A stretch of DNA of 39,917 bases from assembly GCA_017519975.1 (NCBI GenBank), contig JAFWRM010000020.1, positions 1 to 39,917 on the forward strand, written 5' to 3'. Positions within the stretch are counted from its first letter, which is position 1. Each line of letters opens with the position of its first letter. A program made the position numbers and the translations under genes. The notes beneath the pieces are model-generated. The model did no database searches. It saw only the letters and a list, made by a program, of their open reading frames with translations, and had not been told where the DNA came from. Shown one piece after another: positions 23,120 through 32,129 of the stretch. The stretch comes from Oscillospiraceae bacterium. GTDB taxonomy: Bacteria > Bacillota > Clostridia > Oscillospirales > Oscillospiraceae.

Positions 23120-24826
23120 TCAGTCTCCTCGTTTCTTGTCTTTATCGTTCGGCAGCGCCTTATAGGCGTCCGCCTGTCTGAGCTGTTCTTCGGCGCTTTC
23201 GAGCGTCAGCGCCGTGATCCTGTCGCCCCCGGTGAGCCGGCCCAGCTCCGCTCTGCGACCGGCTCGGTCGAGCCTGCGCACGGTCGTATAGGTCCGGCCG
23301 TCGTTCTGGGTCTTTTCCACCGAATACTGCGCGTCCGCCATGGCGGCGATCTGCGCAAGATGGGATACGCAAAGCACCTGCCTGCCGCATCCGAGGCGCC
23401 ACAGTTTTTCCGCCACGCGCTGGGCGGCCACCCCGGAAACGCCCGTATCGATCTCATCGAACACCAGCGTCTGGACCGTATCCGACTCCGACAGAACGTT
23501 CTTCATGGCCAGCATGATGCGGCTGAGCTCTCCTCCGGAGGCGATCCGACTCAGGCGTCCCGGCGCTTCGCCCGCATTGGCGGACATGTAGAAGGCCACT
23601 TCATCAGCGCCCGCGGCGGAAAGCTCCTTCCGATCCATCCGCACTTCGAACCGAATGCCCTTCATGTTCAGATCGGCCAGTTCGCGCACGATCTGCTTTT
23701 CCAGGCGGTCGGCCCCCTTCCTGCGAATGGCGGAAAGCCGCTCAGCGAGGGCTTCCGTTTCCGGCCTTTTTCCGGCAATCTTCGTCCTCAGACGTTCCGC
23801 CGCCCCGTCAGAACCCTGCAGCTCCTCCAGCTTTTCCCGGGCAGCCGCCAGGTGATCCTGCACGTCCTGCTCCTCCGGTCCGTACTTTTTCAATAAACGC
23901 CGCAGCGCGGCGTATCGCTCCTCCAGCCGGTCCAGTTCTCCGGGCGTGAAGTCCAGTTCCCGCAGAGCGTCGGACAGCGTCTCCACGGCGTCGTCCAGCT
24001 GATATCTCGCTTCCCGGATCTGGTCGGCCGCCTGGGTGAATCGGTCGGTATACTTTTCCGCGTGTCTCAGCGCCGATTCGGCTTCCTGGGCCAGTGTGAC
24101 CGCTCCGTCGCCGCTTCCCGCCCCGTTCAGCGCGGCAACGGCCTGTTCCACCACGTCGGTCAGACGCGCGGCGTTCTTCAGCAGCTCACGCTTCCTCTCC
24201 AGTTCCTCAAACTCCCCCGGCACGGGGGACACGCGTTCGATCTCCTCGATCTGGTAGGTGAGCATGTCCAGCGTTCTGGCGCGCTCCCCTTCGTCCATCT
24301 CAAGGCTCTGAAGCTGTTCCTCCAGCGCCGTAAGTTCACGGTAAGAGGCCGCGTACGCTTTCAGCGCTTCCTCCGCGCCCGCGTATCCGTCCAGATATCT
24401 CAGATGCGTCGTTTCATCCAGCATTCTTCGGCCGTCGTTCTGCCCGTGGATATCCACCAGAGCCCCTCCGGCATCCCGAAGCTGTGAGACGGACACCGTT
24501 CTTCCGTTGATCCGGCATACGCTCCTGCCGTCCGTCGTCAGCTTTCGGAACAGGACGACCGTTCCGTCCTCCGACGGTTCGGCGCCGCATCTTTCCAGCC
24601 ATTCCGGATCCTCCGGCGCGTCGAACACCGCGGTAACGGCCGCCCAGCCTGCACCGGTGCGGACGATCTCCCTCCCGGCTCTGCCTCCGGTCACCATGTG
24701 CAGGGCGTCGATGACGATGGATTTTCCCGCGCCGGTCTCACCGGTAAGCACGTTCAGACCGCCGCTGAAGGCGATCTCCGCACGCTCGATCACGGCTATG
24801 TTCTCGATCTGAAGATCGATCAGCAT
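23120..24826 (-). CDS. recN: DNA repair protein RecN
   Basis: 568 residues, an SMC-like ATPase acting in double-strand break repair. Walker A is GETGAGKS (29-36), the signature region is RIASGGELSRIMLAMK and Walker B is TLVFDEIDTGVSG. The middle (about 150-370) is a long coiled coil. The ATPase head closes with VLCVSHLAQIAAMAD. It is full length and intact. It follows argR by 35 nt, the usual order in Firmicutes. No spoIVB or spo0A gene follows, as it would in many spore formers. Confidence 0.95.
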   Translation of the reverse strand: MLIDLQIENIAVIERAEIAFSGGLNVLTGETGAGKSIVIDALHMVTGGRAGREIVRTGAGWAAVTAVFDAPEDPEWLERCGAEPSEDGTVVLFRKLTTDGRSVCRINGRTVSVSQLRDAGGALVDIHGQNDGRRMLDETTHLRYLDGYAGAEEALKAYAASYRELTALEEQLQSLEMDEGERARTLDMLTYQIEEIERVSPVPGEFEELERKRELLKNAARLTDVVEQAVAALNGAGSGDGAVTLAQEAESALRHAEKYTDRFTQAADQIREARYQLDDAVETLSDALRELDFTPGELDRLEERYAALRRLLKKYGPEEQDVQDHLAAAREKLEELQGSDGAAERLRTKIAGKRPETEALAERLSAIRRKGADRLEKQIVRELADLNMKGIRFEVRMDRKELSAAGADEVAFYMSANAGEAPGRLSRIASGGELSRIMLAMKNVLSESDTVQTLVFDEIDTGVSGVAAQRVAEKLWRLGCGRQVLCVSHLAQIAAMADAQYSVEKTQNDGRTYTTVRRLDRAGRRAELGRLTGGDRITALTLESAEEQLRQADAYKALPNDKDKKRGD

Positions 24827-24861
24827 CCGCTCCTCACCTCCTGACGCAGTTCATAGGGGCA

Positions 24862-25311
24862 TTACAGCATTTCGCGGATCTCTTCCGTGAATTCTCTGGC
24901 TTCCTCTGCCGAATACATGCAGAGAAAGGCCGTGTCGTCTCCGCCAAGCGTCCCGGCCAGAGATTCTATGTTCATGCTGTCAATGGCGCTGCACGCCGCC
25001 TGGGCAAGGCCGGGCAGCGTTTTGATCACAACGATGTTCTGCGCGCACACGCAGGACGTGACGCATTCCCGGAAAATGGCCTGCAGCCGCAGCGAATGGT
25101 TCTGCTTTTCCTTTTTGTGGAGCACGGCGTAACGGTACGAACCATCCGGGGCCAGCTCCTTGATGATGTGAAGCTCCTTGATGTCTCTGGAGACGGTGGC
25201 CTGCGTGCTGACGATCCCGGCGCCGCGAAGCGCCTCGATCAGCTGGCCCTGCGTCTCGATGCTCTGCTTTTCGATGAGTTCAAGGATGGCTGCCTGTCTG
25301 ATACTTTTCAT
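24862..25311 (-). CDS. argR: Arginine repressor ArgR
   Basis: 149 residues. The N-terminal winged helix (1-70; STQATVSRDIKELHIIK) binds ARG boxes. The C-terminal domain (80-149) forms the hexamer and binds arginine; TLGGDDTAFLCM carries the Asp pair that contacts arginine. The ArgR next to recN often controls arginine synthesis and breakdown genes; none are in this window. It has tight 3-nt spacing to nadK. Confidence 0.94.
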   Translation of the reverse strand: MKSIRQAAILELIEKQSIETQGQLIEALRGAGIVSTQATVSRDIKELHIIKELAPDGSYRYAVLHKKEKQNHSLRLQAIFRECVTSCVCAQNIVVIKTLPGLAQAACSAIDSMNIESLAGTLGGDDTAFLCMYSAEEAREFTEEIREML

Positions 25312-25314
25312 GGC

Positions 25315-26160
25315 TCATCTGTCTCCTAACTTTTCATATACGGTGGAATAGAAGCTTCTGTCGGAAAAGCGGATCAGCCGCGTCGTCTTTTCCGAACGCC
25401 GGATCTCGATCCGATCTCCCGGCATCAGGCTCACGCCGTCGTTTCCGTCGCAGGATATCACCGCGGGGTTCCTTCTCTCGTCGGACATCCGTATGCGGAC
25501 CGTACGGGAGGGATCCAGCACGAAGGACCGCGCCGCCAGCATGTGCGGACAGATGGGCGTAACGATGATCGCCTGCGTATCCGGCTCTACGATCGGGCCT
25601 CCGGCGGACATGGAATAGGCGGTGGATCCCGTAGGCGTCGCGATCACCGCGCCGTCTCCCGTATACCGCAGCATCGGGGCATCGTCCCCGGAGATCTCAA
25701 GAGCGATCACGCGCTCACGCCCCTTGATCTCCACATCGTTCAGAACGACGTCTTCGAGAATGGTGGTCCCGTTCCGGCACACGCTCACCTTCAGCATCAT
25801 GCGCTCCGACACGACGTAATCCCTTGCGGCAAGCCTGCGGAACTCTCCGGTATCCCCGGGACCGAGGTCCGTGATGAAGCCAAGATGCCCCAGATTCACA
25901 GACGCCACGGGCAGCTCCGCGTCCGCTACCAGCCGCGCCGCACGCAGCAGCGCCCCATCCCCTCCGAAAACGACCAGCGCGTCGGAGGACGCCATTTCCT
26001 CCTCCACCGTGCTCCATGTCATTCCATCCGGCGCCTTCTCTCCGTCATACAGAGGGCAGAATACGGTACTTACGCCGTTGCGCGCCAGCACGTCGGCGAC
26101 CTGCCGCGCGGCTGCCAGGGCATTTGACTGCGCAAGGCTCGGACAAAGTATTGCTTTCAT
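25315..26160 (-). CDS. nadK: NAD kinase
   Basis: 281 residues. It makes NADP from NAD with ATP or polyphosphate. Motifs: VVFGGDGALLRAAR (the GGDG site), LGHLGFITDL, LNDVEIKG (usually NEVVI or NDVVI) and TPTGSTAYSMSAGGPIV. The ATG at 26160 has GGGAGG 6 nt upstream; the GTG at 26166 is less likely. It overlaps tlyA by 4 nt (ATGA), so translation is coupled. Confidence 0.94.
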   Translation of the reverse strand: MKAILCPSLAQSNALAAARQVADVLARNGVSTVFCPLYDGEKAPDGMTWSTVEEEMASSDALVVFGGDGALLRAARLVADAELPVASVNLGHLGFITDLGPGDTGEFRRLAARDYVVSERMMLKVSVCRNGTTILEDVVLNDVEIKGRERVIALEISGDDAPMLRYTGDGAVIATPTGSTAYSMSAGGPIVEPDTQAIIVTPICPHMLAARSFVLDPSRTVRIRMSDERRNPAVISCDGNDGVSLMPGDRIEIRRSEKTTRLIRFSDRSFYSTVYEKLGDR

Positions 26161-26960
26161 ACGCACCCTCCCAGACTTTCATGCGCCTCGCGGACAAGGT
26201 CCGCCGGATCCGGGTATGAACTTTCACATCCCGTCTGAAAATGGCCGAGGAACTCGATGTTCCCCTCCGGGCCGCGGACCGGAGAGAAAGTCAGCCCCGT
26301 CGCGCTGAAACCGGACTGTGCCGCGAAGGCGATCACGTTTTCCAGTACTTCCCGATGAGTGGCCGGATCCCGTACGACGCCCTTCTTTCCCACTTTCTCC
26401 CGTCCCGCTTCGAACTGCGGCTTGATAAGGCAGCAGACCTCCGCGGCGGGAGCCATGATGCGTCTGAGTACGGGGAACACCAGCTTCAGCGAAATGAAGG
26501 AGACGTCGATGGCCGCCAGATCTGGCCTGTCCGGCACCTGCTCCTCCGTCACGTTCCGAATGTTTGTCCTTTCCATGACCACGACCCTTGGATCGCTGCG
26601 TATGCTCCAGGCCAGCTGTCCGTAGCCGACGTCGATGGCGTATATTTTTTCCGCTCCGTTTTTCAGCAGCACGTCCGAAAACCCGCCGGTGGACGCTCCG
26701 CAGTCGATGCAGATCCGTCCGGCCGGAGAAACGGAAAAGGTCTTCAGTGCTTTTTCCAGCTTCAGCCCGCCGCGGCTGACGTAGGGAATGGAGGGACCGC
26801 GGACTTCCGGCCGCGCCGTGTCCGGCACCATCGTGCCCGGCTTATCGATCCGGACCTGGTCAACGTATACCTGGCCGGCCATGATCACAGCTTTCGCGCG
26901 CTCTCTGCTGGAACACAGACCGTTCTCAACAAGCAGCACGTCCAGACGTATCTTACCCAC
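26157..26960 (-). CDS. tlyA: TlyA family rRNA 2'-O-methyltransferase
   Basis: 267 residues. The N-terminal S4 domain (1-60; RLDVLLVENGLCSSRERAKAVIMAGQVYV) binds RNA, and an FtsJ-like Rossmann domain follows (YVSRGGLKLEKAL, then CIDCGASTGGFSDVLL for SAM, and IDVSFISLKLVFP). Homologues methylate cytidine 2'-O in 16S and sometimes 23S rRNA; the name haemolysin is historical. This family in the recN operon is a Firmicute hallmark. It overlaps dxs by 8 nt. Confidence 0.92.
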   Translation of the reverse strand: MGKIRLDVLLVENGLCSSRERAKAVIMAGQVYVDQVRIDKPGTMVPDTARPEVRGPSIPYVSRGGLKLEKALKTFSVSPAGRICIDCGASTGGFSDVLLKNGAEKIYAIDVGYGQLAWSIRSDPRVVVMERTNIRNVTEEQVPDRPDLAAIDVSFISLKLVFPVLRRIMAPAAEVCCLIKPQFEAGREKVGKKGVVRDPATHREVLENVIAFAAQSGFSATGLTFSPVRGPEGNIEFLGHFQTGCESSYPDPADLVREAHESLGGCV

Positions 26961-28794
26961 GGTCCGCCTCCTTTATCCGTACAACGAGTGAGTCCGCGTC
27001 CAGTCCGCAGAGTTTTCTGAGCTCCGGAACGGAACCGTGCGGGATGAACCCGCCGCCCGTGTCGGCACACAGAAGCCGAACGGAGATCCCGTTTCTCTGC
27101 AGCAGTGCGGCGACGCGCATGCCGACGCTTCCGCTCGCCTCCGCTTCCTCCGCGCACAGCAGAAGCTCGCAGCCGTCCAGAAGATCGAGAAGCTCCTTCT
27201 CCGGCAGCGGACATATGCGGTTCAGTTTCACCAGGCCGGTCTCCAGACCCTCCGCGCTGAGACGATCGCACGCTTTCACAGCTTCGTTTACAAGCGAGCC
27301 GTAGGTCAGAATGATCCGCCGCTTTCCCTCGCGCAGCCGGGCGGCGGATCCATCGGAGCATCCCGTGTATTCGCCCTCTCCGCCTCTGGGGTAGCGTACG
27401 GCTACCGGGCCTTCGCACGCATACAGCGCCTCGTTCAGATCGCGGCGCAGCTCGGCAAAGGAGGAAGGCGAAAGCACCGTCATTCCCGGCACGGACGAGA
27501 GGTATGCCACGTCCAGCAGCCCCTGATGCGTCTCTCCGTCCGCTCCGACAAAGCCAGCCCTGTCGACCGCCAGCACCACGTGCTGCCCTGCCAGGGCAAG
27601 CTCCTGGATCAGCATGTCGTAGGAGCGCTGCAGGAACGTGGAATACACGGCGAAAACAGGTTTCATCCCTCCGGAGGCCAGCCCCCCGGCCATGGCCGCG
27701 GCATGTTCCTCCGCGATGCCGACGTCAAAGAACCGGTCCGGATAAAGCGCCGCAAAGCCGCCAAGTCCCGTTCCTTCCGTCATCGCCGCGGTAATGGCGC
27801 ACACCGTACGATCCTTCCGGGCGATCCGGATCAGCTCATTTCCGAAGGCCGCGGAAAAATCCTCGGCGGAAGCGCGGACTGCGCCCGTTTCCGGGTCGAA
27901 GGGCCCGATGCCGTGAAATCGGCCGGGATCCGACTCGGCGAACGGGTAGCCCTTCCCCTTTTTTGTAACCGCATGAACAAGCGTCGGCCCCTCCTGATCG
28001 GCGGCCCAGCGCAGCGCCTCTTCCATCGCGGCGATATCATGCCCGTCGACCGGCCCGCCGTATTCCAGCCCGATCTGCTCGAACAGACTCTCGCTGAGGA
28101 TGGATCGCTTCAGCTTTTCCTTCACGCGGTGCGTCAGGCGATACACGGCTTTTCCGCCGGGGATCCTCCGCATGACCGCCCGGTATCTTTTCTTGAATAC
28201 CAGATAAGAATGGGTCAGCCTCAGCCGTTTCAGATAATTGCCGAACCCGCCGGTATTCGGATTGATGGACATCCCGTTGTCGTTCAGGATCACGATCACC
28301 GGAAGACCTGAGGACGCCAGATCACACAGCCCCTCATAAGCCGTACCACCCGTCATGGCGCCATCCCCGATCAGACATATGACCCGCACCGGATCCCCGG
28401 ACAGAGCGGCGGCTCTGGCCATGCCAAGCGCTACGGAGATGGACGTGGAGGCGTGCCCCGCCACATAGGCGTCGTGAACGCTCTCCTTCGGCTTGGGAAA
28501 GCCGGAGATCCCGCCGTAGCTCCGAAGCCCGGAAAACTCTGACGCGCGTCCGGTAAGAAGCTTATGAACATAGCATTGATGGCCGACGTCAAAAACCAGC
28601 CGGTCGACCGCGGTATCGAATACGCGATGGACGGCTACCGTCAGCTCCACGGCACCAAGGTTGGAAGCAAGATGCCCTCCGGTGCGGGATACGTTCTGAA
28701 CGAGTGTCGTCCGTATCTCCTCACACAGTTCCTGCAGCTGACGTTCCGACAGTCCGCACAGTTTTTCCCTCGTTATCGAATCAAGATAACTCAA
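26953..28794 (-). CDS. dxs: 1-deoxy-D-xylulose-5-phosphate synthase
   Basis: 613 residues. A thiamine-diphosphate enzyme joining pyruvate and glyceraldehyde 3-phosphate, the first step of the MEP isoprenoid route. Motifs: FDVGHQCYVHKLLTGR, CLIGDGAMTGGTAYEGL (thiamine/Mg site), ILNDNGMSINPN, FDVGIAEEHAAAMAGGLA (catalytic Glu) and DRAGFVGADGETHQG. The start is TTG at 28794, preceded by GAGGAA with 5-nt spacing; the ATG just before it (ATGCCTTGA) would stop at once. It heads the operon behind a strong promoter. In many Firmicutes ispA precedes it; here ispA lies 14 kb away. Confidence 0.94.
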   Translation of the reverse strand: MSYLDSITREKLCGLSERQLQELCEEIRTTLVQNVSRTGGHLASNLGAVELTVAVHRVFDTAVDRLVFDVGHQCYVHKLLTGRASEFSGLRSYGGISGFPKPKESVHDAYVAGHASTSISVALGMARAAALSGDPVRVICLIGDGAMTGGTAYEGLCDLASSGLPVIVILNDNGMSINPNTGGFGNYLKRLRLTHSYLVFKKRYRAVMRRIPGGKAVYRLTHRVKEKLKRSILSESLFEQIGLEYGGPVDGHDIAAMEEALRWAADQEGPTLVHAVTKKGKGYPFAESDPGRFHGIGPFDPETGAVRASAEDFSAAFGNELIRIARKDRTVCAITAAMTEGTGLGGFAALYPDRFFDVGIAEEHAAAMAGGLASGGMKPVFAVYSTFLQRSYDMLIQELALAGQHVVLAVDRAGFVGADGETHQGLLDVAYLSSVPGMTVLSPSSFAELRRDLNEALYACEGPVAVRYPRGGEGEYTGCSDGSAARLREGKRRIILTYGSLVNEAVKACDRLSAEGLETGLVKLNRICPLPEKELLDLLDGCELLLCAEEAEASGSVGMRVAALLQRNGISVRLLCADTGGGFIPHGSVPELRKLCGLDADSLVVRIKEADRG

Positions 28795-28844
28795 GGCATT
28801 TCCTCTTTTCCGCGTCCACTGACTGAACGCTGCGTTGACTTATG

Positions 28845-28873
28845 ATTTTATCAGATGGCGGTTTTCAATTCAA
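28845..28873 (-). promoter_or_regulatory. Promoter of the dxs-tlyA-nadK-argR-recN-tyrS operon
   Basis: TTGAAT (28868-28873) and TAAAAT (28845-28850) with a 17-nt spacer on the minus strand. Confidence 0.7.
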
Positions 28874-28960
28874 GTATCCGGAACCGTAACTGCGCCGAAA
28901 ACGAATAAAAAAACGAATATTACGAATAACGGCTGAGTGACGTGTTCTTGCCGCGGCGGC

Positions 28961-30283
28961 TCATCCGCCGAAAGCGGCCTTCATTACGTCGGAGGCGACG
29001 GAACCGGCGGCAGAGCTGCCGTATCCACCGTTTTCCACCAGCACCGCAAAGGCGAGCGTACGTCCGTCCTTCCGTCCGAATCCGACGAACCAGGCGTGAG
29101 GGGCGACGCCTCCGCCGACCTCGGCTGTTCCGGATTTGGCGTATGCCGTGACTCCGGGAAACAGGTCCTCGCCGTAAGATGCGACGACATCGTTATGCAT
29201 GAGTTCCGCCAGGATCTCTGCCGTTTTCTCCGGCAGCAGTCTGCCGCCCTCCGCGCCGGAGCCGCCCCGGAGCAGCGTGAGTTCCACGGCGCGTCCTCCG
29301 TTCGCGATGGCCGTCATCAGCCGAAGCATCGACGCGGGGCAGACGGAGTCCTGTCCCTGCCCCACCCCGCTCCAGGCCGTGTCCAGCGTCTCAGCGGAGG
29401 CGACATAACGTCCCCTGGCGGATGGGATCCCGTCTATGAAAACCGGTTCCGTGAGTCCCATGGCAGCGGCCTGCTTTTCCATCGTCTCTCCGCCAAGATC
29501 GACGGCAAGCTGAGCAAAATAGCAGTTGCAGGAGACCGCCAGCGCCTGTCGGAGGGACAGCTCTCCATGTACCCCCATGCAGGTGACCGCATCGTTCCCG
29601 ATCTCCCAGGATCCGTCACAGGGATAGGTTCGGTCCCCGGCTCCGGGAAGCTGCTCCAGCGCGGCAGCCGCCGTCACCAGCTTGAAGATCGAACCCGGCG
29701 TATAGGCCGAAGACAGGAAACGGTTGATGTACACCCCCTCGTACTCCGGAACGTCTACCGAATCGGGCGGCGACTCGGGATCGAAAGAGGGGGCGGATAC
29801 CATGCACAGGATCTCCCCCGTATCACAGTCGCAGACGGCTACCGTTCCCTTTCGCCCGTTCAGCGCCTGCCATGCGCGCCGATTCAGTTCCGCGTCGATG
29901 GACAGCGCAACGCTTCCGGAACGGTCGGAACGGTACAGCCCGTTTACCACGTCGTATCCGGTCAGGTATTCCCGGAACACGACGTTCGCACCTGTACCGA
30001 TGTTCCCGTACCTGTCCCCTGTTGCGTGCAGAGTGGAAATACGTGTCAGCGCGTCCGAAGAATAGCGGTAAGCGCCGTCCTCCATGGTCAGCAGCACTTC
30101 TCCGTTTCGATCCGTGATCTGGGCGTGCTTCAGCACCCCGTCCGTATAGGCCGTACGGTTGGCCGAAAAGGCCGCCCACTGTCTTCCGTTGCGGAAATAG
30201 CGGACCAGAAAGATCCCCATTCCCATGGCAAGCAGCAGGATAAGGATCAGGAGCACCGCGCTTCTGCGTTTGATCTTAGTCAT
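28961..30283 (-). CDS. Class B penicillin-binding protein (transpeptidase)
   Basis: 440 residues with one membrane anchor (about 8-27) and an extracellular transpeptidase domain. The active-site triad is present: SIFK (198-201), SCN (251-253) and KSGT (383-386). The N-terminal non-penicillin-binding part is short, like the PbpA/FtsI-type proteins of actinobacteria and clostridia. It cross-links peptidoglycan, probably with the FtsW/RodA protein encoded just upstream, which it overlaps by 8 nt. The start at 30283 has GGAG 7 nt upstream; the frame extends into the upstream gene. Whether it serves division, elongation or sporulation is not shown. Confidence 0.92.
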   Translation of the reverse strand: MTKIKRRSAVLLILILLLAMGMGIFLVRYFRNGRQWAAFSANRTAYTDGVLKHAQITDRNGEVLLTMEDGAYRYSSDALTRISTLHATGDRYGNIGTGANVVFREYLTGYDVVNGLYRSDRSGSVALSIDAELNRRAWQALNGRKGTVAVCDCDTGEILCMVSAPSFDPESPPDSVDVPEYEGVYINRFLSSAYTPGSIFKLVTAAAALEQLPGAGDRTYPCDGSWEIGNDAVTCMGVHGELSLRQALAVSCNCYFAQLAVDLGGETMEKQAAAMGLTEPVFIDGIPSARGRYVASAETLDTAWSGVGQGQDSVCPASMLRLMTAIANGGRAVELTLLRGGSGAEGGRLLPEKTAEILAELMHNDVVASYGEDLFPGVTAYAKSGTAEVGGGVAPHAWFVGFGRKDGRTLAFAVLVENGGYGSSAAGSVASDVMKAAFGG

Positions 30284-32105
30284 TGCCCGTCTCCGATCCC
30301 CTTTCGTAGATGCGTACGTCGTCATCCGCATCCGCGTTTCTTCTGTGTTTTGGAAGCCTCACGGTAAAGCTCGCGTTCTGCCTGGTATCGCAGGCCTTGA
30401 TGAAGGCCAGCAGCCCCCAGCAGGCGATCAGGCTGGAACCTCCCCTGGATACGAACGGAAACGTCACGCCGGTAAATGGGAGGATGTCCATGCTGCCCAA
30501 TACGTTCAGCGTCATCTGGAAGATCAGCATGGCGGCGGCGGAAACGGAACATATCACCGTAAAACTGCTGCGCGCTCGCCCGGCGTAGGCAACGGCACAC
30601 ACGCCGAACAGGATCACGGCCAGGATCAGGGTAAGGCCGAAAACGAGCCCTTCTTCCTCACATACGACTCCAAAGACAAGGTCCGTATTCGCCGCGACCA
30701 CCGTCTCCAGCCATCCGCGGCCTGCGCCAAGGCCAAACAGTCCGCCGCCGGCAGCGGCCGACATGGCGCGCACCTGCTGATACCCGCTGTCGTAAGGGAA
30801 GTCCCAGGCGTGACGCCATCCCGCAAAACGGGAAGCGATATACGGCTTTACGCTGATGGCCAGCAGTCCCGCGCTCACCGCTCCTCCGACGCTGAGGAAA
30901 ACCGTCCCTACGCTGCCCGACCTCAGAAAGGCGATGATCAGATACGTCACAAAAAATACAAGGCCCGTGCCGAAATCGCTGATCAGGACGAGGGCCAGCA
31001 CGCAAAAAGCGGCAAACCCGACGAAAAGAAACAGATTCTTCTTCGTAAACAGCCTGTCCAACGTGGCGGCACCGACAAAAATGAAAATGATCTTCACAAA
31101 TTCGGAAGGCTGAAAGGAAAAGCCGCCGATGCTGAGCCAGTTTTTCGCTCCCAGCACCTTCTCACTGAACACGACGTTGACCATCAGCAGCGCGAGGCCG
31201 GCCGCGGCCGCCGGGATCCTCAGCTTCTTCACGAGCCGCAGGCTGCGCAGCACGGCTCCTACGCAGAAGTAGAGCACGACCCCCGCGATCAGGAACAGTA
31301 TCTGTCTCATCATTTCATAGGCGGCGGAGGTCGCGCATACGGCAAAACCCGCCGTTGTCAGCAGAAGAGCCAGCGTCTCCGCTTCAAACGCCCGTCTCCG
31401 TATGGCTCTGGTAAACAGATAGGCGGCCCAGGTAACGGCCGTCAGCCCGAAAAAACCGAACAGGATCCGACCGTCGGCAGGTTCTGAAGGATTCAGAAGA
31501 AAGCTGAGAAAGAAGCAGAACTGAAGCATCGTCAGCAGAAACAGGGTAAAGCCCTGGCTGACGGGCTGATAACGATACCGGCGGCTTTCCGCCTGTATTC
31601 TCTCCTCATCCTCCGACATGGGCATGAAGACCATATCCAGCCCGCCTACCGTGATCACCTGCCCGGGTTGCACCGGCATCGATCCTTCGACCTTTCTGTG
31701 GTCCACCTCGATGCCCGTGCGGGAGCTGAGATCGTAGACCGTCCACGCGCCGCCGCTGTCGCGGATCAGCGCGCCGTGGCTTCGGGATACCGTCGGAACG
31801 TCTACGCGGATATCACAGCTTCTTCCCCGTCCGATCGTATTCTCCCAGTGCGTCAGCGGAAGCGTAACGTCTCCGGAAAGGACGAGCCTGCCCCAGCGTT
31901 CCGGCCGGCTGCCCTCACGGAACAGGCTGATCAGACACCTCAGCAGCACGGCAAGGCCGATCGCCGGGATCAGATAGCGGAGCAGGAACAGCACCGTCTC
32001 CGCCCGCTGTCCGAGCATGCTGACGCACCACCCGGAAAGCCTTTCAAAAAACAGAAAAACAGAATCTATCATAAAATGCACATGGGCAGATACGGTCGCC
32101 CGCAT
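30276..32105 (-). CDS. FHA-domain FtsW/RodA glycosyltransferase
   Basis: 609 residues. A membrane segment (about 40-60) is followed by a cytoplasmic FHA domain (about 70-160; IGRGRSCDIRV, VSRSHG, DLSSRTGIEV) that reads phospho-threonine, then a SEDS polymerase of about ten membrane segments. SEDS motifs are NWLSIGGFSFQPSEFVKI, ISDFGTGLVFF and FPFVSRGGSSLIACWG. It polymerises lipid II with its partner penicillin-binding protein. The FHA fusion suggests control by a Ser/Thr kinase such as PrkC, not in this window. The start is uncertain: ATG 32105 has AAAGGTGG close by but sits in a hairpin; ATG 32072 lies just past that hairpin with no clear site. Confidence 0.9.
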   Translation of the reverse strand: MRATVSAHVHFMIDSVFLFFERLSGWCVSMLGQRAETVLFLLRYLIPAIGLAVLLRCLISLFREGSRPERWGRLVLSGDVTLPLTHWENTIGRGRSCDIRVDVPTVSRSHGALIRDSGGAWTVYDLSSRTGIEVDHRKVEGSMPVQPGQVITVGGLDMVFMPMSEDEERIQAESRRYRYQPVSQGFTLFLLTMLQFCFFLSFLLNPSEPADGRILFGFFGLTAVTWAAYLFTRAIRRRAFEAETLALLLTTAGFAVCATSAAYEMMRQILFLIAGVVLYFCVGAVLRSLRLVKKLRIPAAAAGLALLMVNVVFSEKVLGAKNWLSIGGFSFQPSEFVKIIFIFVGAATLDRLFTKKNLFLFVGFAAFCVLALVLISDFGTGLVFFVTYLIIAFLRSGSVGTVFLSVGGAVSAGLLAISVKPYIASRFAGWRHAWDFPYDSGYQQVRAMSAAAGGGLFGLGAGRGWLETVVAANTDLVFGVVCEEEGLVFGLTLILAVILFGVCAVAYAGRARSSFTVICSVSAAAMLIFQMTLNVLGSMDILPFTGVTFPFVSRGGSSLIACWGLLAFIKACDTRQNASFTVRLPKHRRNADADDDVRIYERGSETGND

Positions 32106-32112
32106 CTGCCCA
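32083..32112 (-). promoter_or_regulatory. 13-bp hairpin at the start of the FtsW/RodA gene
   Basis: The minus-strand RNA has TGGGCAGATGCGG, loop GCGA (a GNRA tetraloop) and CCGTATCTGCCCA, with one G-U pair. It lies 18 nt after the EF-G-like stop. It could end that transcript or hide the ATG at 32105. Confidence 0.65.
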
Positions 32113-32129
32113 CCTTTCGTAATTCTGTA

